From NCBI GenBank assembly GCA_948567375.1, contig OX419755.1, positions 23,576,517-23,640,516 on the forward strand: a stretch of 64,000 nucleotides of DNA, in the 5' to 3' direction. The stretch's first letter is position 1; each line of letters opens with the position of its first letter. The DNA comes from Lunularia cruciata (lineage: Eukaryota > Streptophyta > Marchantiopsida > Lunulariales > Lunulariaceae). A program made the position numbers and the translations under genes. Shown one piece after another: positions 12,327 through 21,239 of this stretch. The notes beneath the pieces were generated by a model. It did no database searches, was not told where the DNA came from, and was given only the letters and a program-made list of their open reading frames with translations.

Positions 12327-12744
12327 TACAATTATTCATAGACATGGAATAGTCAATTGTGATGCAAATAGGTTGAGTAGAAACCCATGTCCCTGCCAAA
12401 AGGATTAGAATGGTCCATGTTGGTGAGATAAACAAAGAGATGGTGCCAGGTTAGCATGCATAAACCTTTTTATGTATATATTTTGAGGCTTTGATGTATC
12501 TCTCTTAGCACATATAAGAGTAGTTTTTGAGGTCCTAGATCTAGAGGGTGTAGATATTGGTACAATTCAATGAGACATTCATGATGATGTCTTTGCGATG
12601 GATATCTTTGCATTGGTTTTGTGGGTGGCACAATTGGTGCCAAGGAGAGAGACCTTGTCCTTCAACAAGCCAGACTGTTTAGATTGGAGGCTAGACACTT
12701 TCTTTGTGCATGGGAGGATGGTAGAATGCAAGTAGTATCACTTT
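12327..12744 (+). pseudogene. Copy A, RNase H end and linker to integrase (part 2)
   Basis: This stretch resumes copy A behind element B. It aligns with 57,016-57,440 of A-prime, including GGTTGAGTAGAAAC, which encodes the Gly-Leu-Ser-Arg end of RNase H, and GTGCATGGGAGGATGG. It is cut at 12744 by element C. There are no useful open frames. Confidence 0.75.
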
Positions 12745-13132
12745 TATAACAATATGGAGTTTAGCGATGAAGTTAGTTAGGACAAACAAAGCAACAAATA
12801 TGCCAAATTAACCTAGAATATTCTAGAAGTATTTAAGAAGCTTCTTGGGAAGCTTCTCGACTAGGTTAGCTTGCACCCCAAGTAGGTAGCTTCTAGAAAG
12901 AAGCTTCTAAAAGCTTCCAACTAGCTTAGCTTGCATGCCAAGTGGGCAGTTTCTAAAAGGAAGCTTCTTGAAAAGCTTCTTGGTTTACTTGGCTTGCACT
13001 CCAAGAAAGCAACTGAAGAAAATTTCTTAAGAAGCTTCTCAAGAGTCTTTTATGCTCCCTATAAGTACTAGAGTTGAAGCTCTTCCTAGGCATTCGGAGT
13101 CTCCCACACTCAAGCGTTCCACTCATTTTACA
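12745..13132 (+). repeat. 5' LTR of element C
   Basis: This 388-bp LTR begins TATAACAATATGG (TGTAACAATATGG in the partner; G-to-A change at the end) and ends TTTACA. Near its 3' end it lacks about 33 bp present in the 3' LTR. It holds GAA/TTC arrays and a TATA-like CTATAAGTA near 13,058. Confidence 0.9.
12813..13046 (+). promoter_or_regulatory. Heat-shock-element-like array in the 5' LTR of element C
   Basis: Bases 12816-12828 read GAATATTCTAGAA, a perfect three-unit heat shock element (GAAnnTTCnnGAA). Two GAAGCTTC dimers follow at 12837-12844 and 12849-12856. Further TTCTAGAA and AAGCTTC blocks lie at 12891-12917, 12961-12980 and 13030-13039. The array precedes the TATA-like box at about 13,058. 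In plants heat shock factors bind this pattern; response of this element is inferred. Confidence 0.6.
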
Positions 13133-13133
13133 T

Positions 13134-13145
13134 TGGTATCAAAGC
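13134..13145 (+). other. Primer-binding site of element C (initiator tRNA-Met type)
   Basis: TGGTATCAAAGC, one base after the LTR end, differs from the usual TGGTATCAGAGC only by G-to-A. Minus-strand DNA synthesis would be primed here by the 3' end of initiator methionine tRNA. Confidence 0.85.
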
Positions 13146-13499
13146 AATAATGGGATGGATGGAATTTATAGACCACCAAATCCATTTCCGCCAAACCATT
13201 AGAAATTTTTGGTCTAAATACTACCTAAGCACCATTTCACATAGTTCATCATCTCACGCTTTGGGTAAATTTTTTTGAATACGATCACCTTGTCCGAGGA
13301 TCCCTTGGTACTTATGGTTGTAACTTATGGAGAGCAATGGACGTGTTGCATCTATGTCTTAATAAATAAGATAGATTGGAGGTGGTGTGATAGAGTAGTA
13401 ACCAAGGCAGTAATGCCCAAGGTTATCATTGCTATGCAACAACAAATTGAGTACCTTACTTAATTGTTGGAGGAACGAGATCATCAACGATAAGAGCAT

Positions 13500-14270
13500 G
13501 TAGAGAGAGTACCAATTTGAGAAGGAGAAGATAAAATTTGATTTCCAAAACCTAAGGTTTTCAAAGACAAGAATCTTCTAAGTGCAATGGAGAATTTTGT
13601 GTTTAACTTTGAATATTATTTTGAGGCTACCAATCTTCAAGATAAATGGAAATAGATTCTCTTGGCTTCCAGCCAATTGGATGGAGTAGCAAAGATGATG
13701 TGTTGATTTTGGATGGAGTGAGCTGAATGGCAAATTGTTACACCAATTTTGACATGGGCAGAATTGAAGAGTGCAATAATTGGTCAATTCCAAGCTATAA
13801 ATACCACACAAGCTGTACAAGATAGGTTGGCAAGGCCGAAGTAGATTGGCTCTATAAGAAGTTACATCACGTAATTCCAGAACACCATTATACAAATTCT
13901 AGATATAGTAGAAGGTGAAGCTCTTGATCAATTTGTGAGGAGCTTGAAGTCATGAACCAAATTAGTGGTAACTGTGCAAGAGCCACAACACTTGGAGGAA
14001 GCCATGCAGTTGGCCAAACGCTTTGATTCCTTGGTTACAACAACTTTGTCTTGACTTTGACCTCCACAAAACGTACCAATACACTACACATAGGTGGAGG
14101 AGCCGGCACCAATGGAGATTGATACTATCCAACAGAGACCACTTGGCACTACAAATAGAGAAAAGTTACGATAGAATAGTGGTTTTTTTATTGTCACCAA
14201 ATTGGACATTCTATTGCTGAATGTCCACTCAAGAATAGACGACCACAACAAGTTACCCAGGTGGAGTTTT
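13500..14270 (+). pseudogene. Gag remnant of element C
   Basis: The plus strand carries a gag-like frame with several stops, containing ENFVFNFEYYFEATNLQDKW near 13,588 and a knuckle at 14,183-14,224. The knuckle reads FFYCHQIGHSIAEC, that is C-x2-C-x4-H-x4-C with the first cysteine replaced by phenylalanine. Gag would package the element's RNA. No intact start-to-stop frame remains; the start probably lay near 13,151, shortly behind the primer-binding site. Confidence 0.65.
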
Positions 14271-14389
14271 GGAGTAGAATGATCAAGGAAACAAGGAATC
14301 TTAGTAGAAGATTTGGAGTCACCTATTGGGAACTTGATTAGTTCCAATAGAATTGAAAGCTCAACCTATACAAGTTTGCTTCACTTGCA

Positions 14390-14760
14390 AGGTATGATAT
14401 ATGATCATGGTTGTAGGATTTTGGTTGATTTGGGAAGTTCAAAAAATTGCTTGTCCATATAATTAGCAAAAGAATTATGTATTCTTATCAAGCCAGTAAT
14501 TGGAAGTAGATTGATGATGGCGGATGGTAGAAAGTGCTTTGCTTTGTAAACCTTACATCTTGTTACCTTCAAGATTGAGAAATAGTATTCAGAGTGTATG
14601 AGGTTTATAGTGTCACTTCTACACTATGATATCATTCTAGGTCTACCTTGGCTTGAACGTCACAAGGTTCAATTTGATTGGAATTGACCACAGATTAAAG
14701 TACAACACCAAGGTAGGAATTTCCAACTAGGTTGTTTGGCACCTTTCAGTAAGACATCTA
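14390..14760 (+). pseudogene. Aspartic protease remnant of element C
   Basis: ILVDLGSSKNC at about 14,418-14,450 corresponds to the active-site loop normally read as Leu-Val-Asp-Ser-Gly-Ser-Ser. Serine is again replaced by leucine. DIILGLPWLERHK near 14,629-14,666 is the second conserved protease block. The order gag-protease-reverse transcriptase is as usual for Ty3/gypsy. Confidence 0.7.
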
Positions 14761-14954
14761 AGAGTAGTTAGTCCCAAGATGGGAAGTTTATTGGGAAGGT
14801 AGCCATGGAGCAAGCTTTGAAGGGAGATGAGTCCCTAGATGAGAAGTTTGTTAGTGAATCAGCCATAGAGCAAGCTTTGGAGGAAGATAAGTTTATTTTT
14901 GTGATGTGGACCAAACCGATTGCACAGGGAGAATCCAAGGGAAGTCAAAAGCCT

Positions 14955-15739
14955 CATCAAGTAATGGTTGATCAAATAGTTCAGGAGTTTGCGGACGTAT
15001 TTCTGGATGATCTACCAAAGGGTTACCCTCCGATCATGGTATGCCTTTCAAGATTGAGTTATCGCCAGGGAGTACTCCAATGAGTAGATCAATCTATCGG
15101 CTCTCACCAAAGGAGTTGGAGGAGTTACAAACAACACTTATGGAGTTGTTGGAGAAGTATTTCATACAACATAGTACATCTCTTTGAAGACCATCACTAC
15201 TATTCATTCCAAAGAAGGATGGAAGACTTCATTTTTGTATTGATTATAGTGGGCTCAATAAACAAACATTGAAGAATGCATATTCCTTGCCTCAAATTGA
15301 TGACTTGCTTGATCAATTGAGTGGAGCATGATACTTCTCCAAGTTGGATCTTTGTAGCGACTATTGGAAAATCTCCATTGATAGAACGGATGTGCAAAAG
15401 ATTACCTTTTGCACAAGGTATGGGCATTTTGATTGTAGATGTCTACCTTTTGGGCTCACTAATTCTCCAACAGTCTTCATGGATCAGATGCATTGGGTAG
15501 ATGGACTATTGGATCAATATGTGGTGGTGTTCTTGGATGATATCTTAATCTATAGCAAGATAGACGCAAAACATATGAATTATGTGCAAGAAGTCCTAAG
15601 ATAACTATGACAATGGAAATTTTACTATAAGAAGTCAAAGTGGGCCTTTTGGCAAAAAGAGGTTACCTTCTTGGGTCACAAGATCTCATCGGATGGGATC
15701 AAGATGGAAGAAGAGAAATTCAAGGTCATTATTGATTGG
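14955..15739 (+). pseudogene. Reverse transcriptase of element C, first part
   Basis: This is one of the better preserved frames. It runs from EFADVFLDDLPKGYPP through a [11 protein letters not shown] block, SKLDLCSDYWKI and PFGLTNSPTVFM to the catalytic VVFLDDILIYSK (15,526-15,561). The frame 15344-15604 is open. It then reads LGHKISSDGIKMEEEKFKV and is cut directly after Ile-Asp-Trp by the solo LTR. Catalytic aspartates are present, but upstream stops at 15,187 and 15,330 make the copy non-functional. Confidence 0.85.
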
Positions 15740-16477
15740 TGTAATACTCCAAGGACAAGAGAAGAGAGAAAATATATATTTCACACTCAATGATCTGATG
15801 CCCCAAAGAAGCACCTTCTCTTTATTATATAGACAAAGAGGATCTCCTCCAAGGAAGCTCGACCATAGGATTAGGCACACAGATAGGTGACATGTCAATG
15901 AGCTCCACCCTTGGATTACTTACTTGGATGGGTGACATGTTGGTCTTGGTCCTATCTGGTTGGTCAAACAAGCTTTGATCGGAGGGAATGTTTTATGGAA
16001 TCTTCTCGTAGGAATCTCAGAATCATGTGAGTGAGGTACCATTGGAAAGCTCTTGACAAGAAAAACCAAGGAGAAGGGAAGGCCAACCTTATATCCATTT
16101 GGAGGGGGGGAATCTACACATTTTTGAGGCCTAATTCATCTATTTAGGCTTCCAAAATTGCCTTCAAAGATTTCAGGCATATTTTGGTTCCTACTCTATT
16201 AGTAGAAGTCCCCTTTTGGTGCTATCTCTTTCTGATCTATTTAGTCCATCATTTATAACATCCTTCTAGATGTTACCAAATTAATTACCTTTAAATCATA
16301 TGTCTAGCTGTTGGTTCTAAGGTTTTCAAGTCTATTTAGGTTTTGACACTATTAGTAGAAGTACTCTTTTGGGGATACTTCTATCTGATCTATTTTGACC
16401 ATCATGTATAACATCCTTCCATATATTATCAAACCAAATTTCACATCTAGATCATATGGCTAGCTCTTGGTATTACA
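15740..16477 (-). mobile_element. Solo LTR of the B/D family inside element C, TSD ATTGG
   Basis: This 738-bp LTR in reverse orientation has the plus-strand ends TGTAATACTCC and GTATTACA. Both sides carry the perfect duplication ATTGG (15735-15739 and 16478-16482). Removing the insert and one duplication rejoins the reverse transcriptase codons Ile-Asp-Trp and Pro-Thr-Pro-Lys. It is therefore younger than element C and remains from a former full element. Confidence 0.93.
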
Positions 16478-17100
16478 ATTGGCCTACTCCAAAGGATATT
16501 ATAGAAGTACAAGCATCTAATGGATTGGCCAATTTTACCGACGGTTCATCCATTATTATGCCCATGTGGCCGGACCATTGATGGATCTCTTGGGGAAAAC
16601 TAGAGCTTTCAATTGACCATCAAGCACAAAGAAACATTCTAGAAGCTGAAACGTATGGTGTCTTCAAGACCCATTCTTCAACTATATGATCCTCAACTAC
16701 CTTGTATAGTTGATTTTGATGCTTCTAACTTTTTGATTGGAGTCGTGTTGCAGCAAGAATTCCCAAATGGATTGCATCTCATTGTGTTTGTGTCTTGCCG
16801 ACTAAATATAGCTAAAAAGAATTACTTTGCTCAAGATTAAGAACAATAGCAATGGTATATGCCACCAAGGTATGGAGGCATTATCTTGGGGAAACACATG
16901 ATCATGTGAACTGATCACAAACCATTGTTGCAAGCATTACACTTGGAACACATGAAGAGTCAATTTCATTGATGGAAAGAACAACTACAATTGTTTGATA
17001 TCAAACTTGAGTACAAACCCAGTTGGTTGTATGTCATACCAAATGCCCTATCATGATGACCTAATTTGAAGTCTCTTCCTCGCATCACAATAGAAATTAT
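16478..17100 (+). pseudogene. Reverse transcriptase end and RNase H of element C
   Basis: The frame resumes with PTPKDIIEVQASNGLANF, the usual reverse transcriptase thumb. RNase H begins with PCIVDFDASNFLIGVVLQQE around 16,693-16,752, in which the first catalytic Asp is present. Degraded tether sequence with a HYLGETHDH-like block follows near 16,880. Stops are frequent after 16,838. Confidence 0.75.
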
Positions 17101-17329
17101 GCCCTTATAAGTTGACTCAAAAGTCCAAATTGAGTTTAAGATAACTCTACAACAAGATCCTTTCTTTTAGATAGTATAAGGTCATCTTGTAGCATGCAAC
17201 AAGGAGTACAATACCTTCTCCTACAAGGAAAGGCCTTCTATTTGTTTAGAACTAGATTTATGTTCCAACCAAGGGTGATCTCTAACTTGTACACCTCCAG
17301 AAAGCCCATGACTTACCAATTGCTGGTCA

Positions 17330-18260
17330 CATGGGTATAGACAAGATCTTGGGTACCCTCCAACACCAATGGTAGTAGCCCAACATGACACAAGATGTTC
17401 AAGAGTTTGTCTGATCATGTGAGAGTTGCAAATGCAACAAGACCAACAACCAAAATCCGAGTGGACTCCTTCAACCACTTCCCATTCTATCTACTCAATG
17501 GGAACATGTGAGCTTGGATCTCATCACATCCTTCCCCAAGACAAAGCAAGATCACACAACAATTGTGGTATTTTTGGATAAGCTTAGTAAGCAAATCCAT
17601 TTGGTACCAACCTTTGATACCATGGATGCTCCAACATTAGTGTAGATCTACTTTGACAATGTCTTTATGCATCATGAGATGCTATGTGTACTCATCTCCA
17701 ACCATGATCCTTGATTCACTAGAAAGTTTTGGCAAGCACTCTTCTAGATACTTGGTACCAAATTTGCTTTGTCCATGGCCTATCATGCTCAAACTGATGG
17801 ACCAACTGAACGTGCAAATTGCACTTTAGAGGATATGCTTTGTGTCTTCATCAATGTTTACCATACCAATTGGGATGAATGTCTTGTAATTGCGGAGTTT
17901 ACATACAATAATTCCAAACAAGCAAGCACTAAATTCTCTCCTTCCTTCCTCAATTTTAGCCAAGATCCACTTGTTCTAGATTCCCTTCTTGCTCCTCCTC
18001 CATCTTATGTCCTTCATACTTCAACCTTCTTGACCATCATATCCCAATCTCTCCAACAAGCCAAATCTCACCTCCTTGTTGCCAAAATAGTTAGAAACAA
18101 TATGCAGACCACCTTTATTGTGGTCTCACCTTTCAAGTTGGTGATAAGGTCATGCTCTTGTCCAATAATCTACCCCTCCCACTTGATACCTAAGTCCGTA
18201 ACATTGCTTCTAATTGGATAGGACCTTTTGATGTCACCCAAATCATCTCTCTTATTGCTT
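17330..18260 (+). pseudogene. Integrase of element C, broken
   Basis: Zinc-binding cysteines appear near 17,418-17,440 (Cys-Glu-Ser-Cys-Lys-Cys). The core starts with HVSLDLITSFPKTK (first Asp, near 17,520), and the second acidic site reads Ser-Asn-His-Asp-Pro instead of Ser-Asp-Arg-Asp. The third site is in AYHAQTDGPTERAN (Glu present, 17,779-17,820). The frame 17769-18221 is open for 150 codons. The enzyme inserted element DNA; loss of the second Asp and earlier stops disable it. Confidence 0.82.
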
Positions 18261-18269
18261 ATTGACTTG

Positions 18270-18575
18270 CTTTGCCTTGTCATATGTGCATCTACCCTAT
18301 CTTTCACGTTTCCAAGTTGAAAAATTTTGTTCCTAACCTATCTTCTTTTCCCTCTTGTATCCAACCTCCTCTTCTTCCAGTCCTTATCAATGATGATGAG
18401 GAGTACAAAGTTGATCATATCCTTGTGCATCGCCACATCCAACAAGACCACCGGTAACACATGGAGTACAAGGTCCTTTGGAAAGGGTATCTACTTCATG
18501 ATGCCACATGGGAACCTCTTACTCACCTCCAAAATGCACAAACGGCCATCTAGGAGTTTGAAGCTTCACTAGCAA
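18270..18575 (+). pseudogene. Chromodomain at the pol C-terminus of element C
   Basis: PIFHVSKLKNFVPN (about 18,296-18,340) is the conserved integrase tail. It is followed by EYKVDHILVHR and, after a short break, MEYKVLWKGYLLHDATWEPL at 18,461-18,520. This is a classic chromodomain with Tyr, Trp and Trp-Glu-Pro in place. The 3' stop in Thr-Ala-Ile-stop-Glu-Phe is TAG from CAG or a similar codon. Such domains are thought to direct chromovirus insertion to heterochromatin. Confidence 0.85.
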
Positions 18576-18593
18576 CAAGGATGTCACCATCTA

Positions 18594-18607
18594 GCAATGG
18601 GGGAATA
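18594..18607 (+). other. Polypurine tract of element C
   Basis: A purine-rich run, AATGGGGGAATA, ends directly before the 3' LTR start TGTAACAA at 18608. This is where plus-strand DNA synthesis starts in LTR retrotransposons. Confidence 0.75.
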
Positions 18608-19028
18608 TGTAACAATATGGAGTTTAGCAATGAAGTTAGTTAGGACAAGTAGCGAATAGGCCAAATTAACCTAGAATATTCTAGAAACATCTAGGAAGCT
18701 TCTTGGGAAGCTTCCCAACTAGTTTAGCTTGTACCACAAGTAGGTAGCTTCTAGAAGGAAGCTTCTAGAAGCTTTCAACTAGCTTAGCTTGCACGGCAAG
18801 TAGGCAGCTTTTAGAAAGAAGCTTCTTGAGAAGCTTCGCAATTAACTTGGCTTGCACTTCAAGAAAGCAGCTCAAGGAAGCTTCTTGAGAAGGTTATGAT
18901 GAGCCTTATATGCTCCTTATAAATACCAAAGCCAAAGCTCATGGTAGGCATTTAGAGTTTCCCACACTCAAGTGTCCCAATGTGATCTTCCATTCTCCTA
19001 TTTCTCTCCTCGGTCTTGATCTTCTACA
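18608..19028 (+). repeat. 3' LTR of element C
   Basis: This 421-bp LTR begins TGTAACAATATGG and ends TTCTACA. Compared with the 5' LTR it keeps a C/T-rich stretch at 18,982-19,024. A TATA box (TTATAAATA) lies at 18,917-18,925. Confidence 0.9.
18671..18890 (+). promoter_or_regulatory. Heat-shock-element-like array in the 3' LTR of element C
   Basis: Two perfect three-unit elements are present: GAATATTCTAGAA at 18,674-18,686 and GAAGCTTCTAGAA at 18,758-18,770. GAAGCTTC dimers lie at 18,695-18,702, 18,707-18,714, about 18,818-18,825 and 18,830-18,837, with one more near 18,869. All are upstream of the TATA box at 18,917. The first element is conserved at the same position in the 5' LTR, and the clusters recur with similar spacing, which argues against chance. 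Confidence 0.65.
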
Positions 19029-20359
19029 AATTCTATCTCATAGACCATAGTTGATACATCATGCTCATGAAGAGCTAGGAAATTTTGATTAAAATATACA
19101 TATAGCTTACTCCAAAGTCATTTTTGGTGTTGATATTTAGATTGATGTATAACATTTTTTGCTAGATGTGTGGTTTATGATCAAGTTATATCATTGGTAT
19201 GTTTTGGTTATGATAGAGCACTTCTCTAAGTGAATTGAGTTGGTGATACTTCTTGATAAGTCTAGTGAAGTGACATCTTACTTTCTCTTGGATCGAGTTC
19301 TTAGTCATTTTGGTGCACCAATTGAAGTTTTGACTAATTAGAATATAGAGTTCTTGGGAGAATTTCAAGTCTTGTGTGACAAGGCCCTTGATTGATCACC
19401 ATACTACTTCCTAGGATTGCCTTCAGGCAAGTGGCTTAGTAGAGAGAGTGGTTCAAATGGTGAAAAGAGGATTGCATAAGTATGGTTTTCAAAGAGGCCA
19501 CTTGGGAGATTGGGATCTCCAATTACCCTAGTTGGCCATGGGCTATTAGTTTAGCTAGCAAGCATCCTTAGCATCCTTCTCTCTTTACTTTATACTCTAT
19601 GGACAAGATCCAGATTGGCCTACAACTATTTTTTGTGATGCTACTATAGTTTTGGACATGGATGATCTAGATGTACGGGTGAGCGTATTTTCTCAATGTG
19701 CAGAGACCTTTTGGGAAAGTGATGTTAATTGCCTTTGAGAACTTAGCAATTGCTCAACATAGGCATACCTAATGTTATATTACTATTTGAGGAGGTTATA
19801 GACCTTCAATCCATCAATTTCATTTGGATGATTATGTATATCTATAATAGACTACACCAATGACACTTAATGTGACTACAGGCTGAACTATCATGAGAGT
19901 GCATGAGATTTTGCCTTCTAGAGTCCTTGTGTTGGATGTGATGGTGTTGTTTAGAAGGATCATGTGTGCAGTTTTGCACCATGCCACCTCCCAAACAATG
20001 ATCACATTCTGGACCCAAGCTTGGTAGTTGTATGTGCAAGCTTGTGGTGTATGTTATGTGGTTCTTTTGGTGGAGTTGCTGCTATGTTGGTATGCGATAG
20101 TTGTTGAGGAGGATGACATATCATATGTTTGACTCGTCTCCTCATACTGATCCCTCAAGGACAATAGTTATATCCTTGATGTACTTGACCTATAGCTTGT
20201 TCACTCTTTATGTGATATAGATTGCATATACAAGCAACTAATGATGGGGCTCAATAGCAACCAACCTCTTGATCTTTGCCCACCATAGGGCAAATCATAT
20301 ACTTGGATTAGATGGCTATCTAGAGTTAGAGAGACCTAATTGCCAACTAAGGAGGCAAT
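19029..20359 (+). pseudogene. Copy A, integrase and C-terminal domain (part 3)
   Basis: The piece resumes copy A behind element C and aligns with 57,440-58,845 of A-prime. The integrase core is readable at 19,190-19,480, with EHFSKWVELVIL-like codons, a degraded second Asp region at 19,328 and a damaged DGLVERVVQMVKRGL region near 19,430. The C-terminal Cys-Ala-Pro-Cys-His block of A-prime appears degraded at 19,968-20,000. A purine run GGAGGCAAT precedes the 3' LTR. Confidence 0.75.
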
Positions 20360-20978
20360 TGTGGTATTTTAAAGTTTATGTGTGACTTTCATATGAGTTT
20401 GTGGTTCTATAGTGTATGATGTTGATAGCAATGTATATATGCACAACAAGTATCACAATATTTGCAGCATTGAAGCTAATTTGCTCAAACATTGGAGTGA
20501 TAGTCTTGGCGGCCAAAGATATATGAGTAGTTGCTCAGAGAATATTTAGTGGTAGTAAAATTTTGTGTTAGGGCTATTGATTATACTATGGGACCCACCA
20601 TCACTTGCCCCATTGACACCGTTAGTAGTGGGAGATCTTGGTCAATCAAGGAGGTATACCTTTGAAGTGTAGCTCTGAAGAGCTCTCTTCTTTGATGTTG
20701 AGCCTTTGAGCTCTTGGCTATGGTGAATAGAAGTCAGCAAGCATCACTTGGAGTCTCTTAGCTAGAGTGGGTGTAGCTTGATTGTAATCAAGACCTATTG
20801 TTGATAGACCATTGAGTTGAGGATTGATTTCTAATCAGAGTTGAGTGTGATTCAAGTTGAGTGTGAACTGATTATTGTGGTACTCTAGAGTTTATGTATG
20901 ACTTTTGTATGAGTTGTGCTTCTATATTTATGATGTTGTCAACATGTATGTTGTGTAAAAATGTATGTATGCACAATA
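20360..20978 (+). repeat. 3' LTR of copy A with terminal direct repeats
   Basis: The LTR begins TGTGGTATTTTAAAG and ends near GCACAATA; it matches 58,846-59,492. Its first about 100 bp recur at 20,877-20,978 (TGTGGTACTCTAGAG onward). The same arrangement occurs in the other two near-complete LTRs of this family. Confidence 0.8.
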
Positions 20979-21239
20979 GAACTATTTTTAGAGATATCAT
21001 ATGCACTTCCATGGCAAAAGCAAGGAAGTGCACAAGAAGAGATCAATAGGTGAATACCACAAACTCCCATAGAAAATCTCTTCTCTCTTAGTTGCTTTGA
21101 AAATTGCAAATCAAGGAAGATCAATAAACTTTGAAATGGATTCAAATAATTGCTTCAAGCAAGTGTTTATATGTCTTTCTCCTTGGGTGCAAGCAACATA
21201 GTTTTCCTGCCATGCATACAAAATTTATGTTTGCCATGC

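Larger units (their letters stand above)
12745..19028 (+). mobile_element. Ty3/gypsy chromovirus element C with heat-shock-type LTRs
   Basis: A complete plus-strand chromovirus is inserted in copy A. LTRs lie at 12745-13132 and 18608-19028, a primer-binding site at 13134-13145 and a purine tract just before 18608. Flanks ACTTT (12740-12744) and AATTC (19029-19033) correspond to ACTTC in A-prime, so a diverged 5-bp target duplication is supported. Internal order is gag with a zinc knuckle, protease, reverse transcriptase, RNase H, integrase and chromodomain. Reverse transcriptase is split by a solo LTR. All genes carry stops. LTR similarity is high, so the element is younger than copy A. Confidence 0.92.
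1..20978 (+). mobile_element. Ty3/gypsy element copy A, methyltransferase-bearing family, nested and 5' incomplete
   Basis: The backbone of the left third is one old plus-strand LTR retrotransposon whose 5' end lies outside the window. Its pieces (1-521, 1166-3567, 4257-6000, 12327-12744, 19029-20978) align in order with the second copy at 49,135-59,492. They cover leader, gag with a decayed zinc knuckle, a remnant of a methyltransferase C-terminus, reverse transcriptase, RNase H, integrase and a 3' LTR. The gaps between pieces are exactly the younger insertions described separately. No long open frame survives. Frames are broken mainly by TGA and TAG codons, consistent with old methylated DNA. 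The order of pieces is seen directly; the family assignment rests on integrase and reverse-transcriptase similarity read by eye. Confidence 0.85.
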
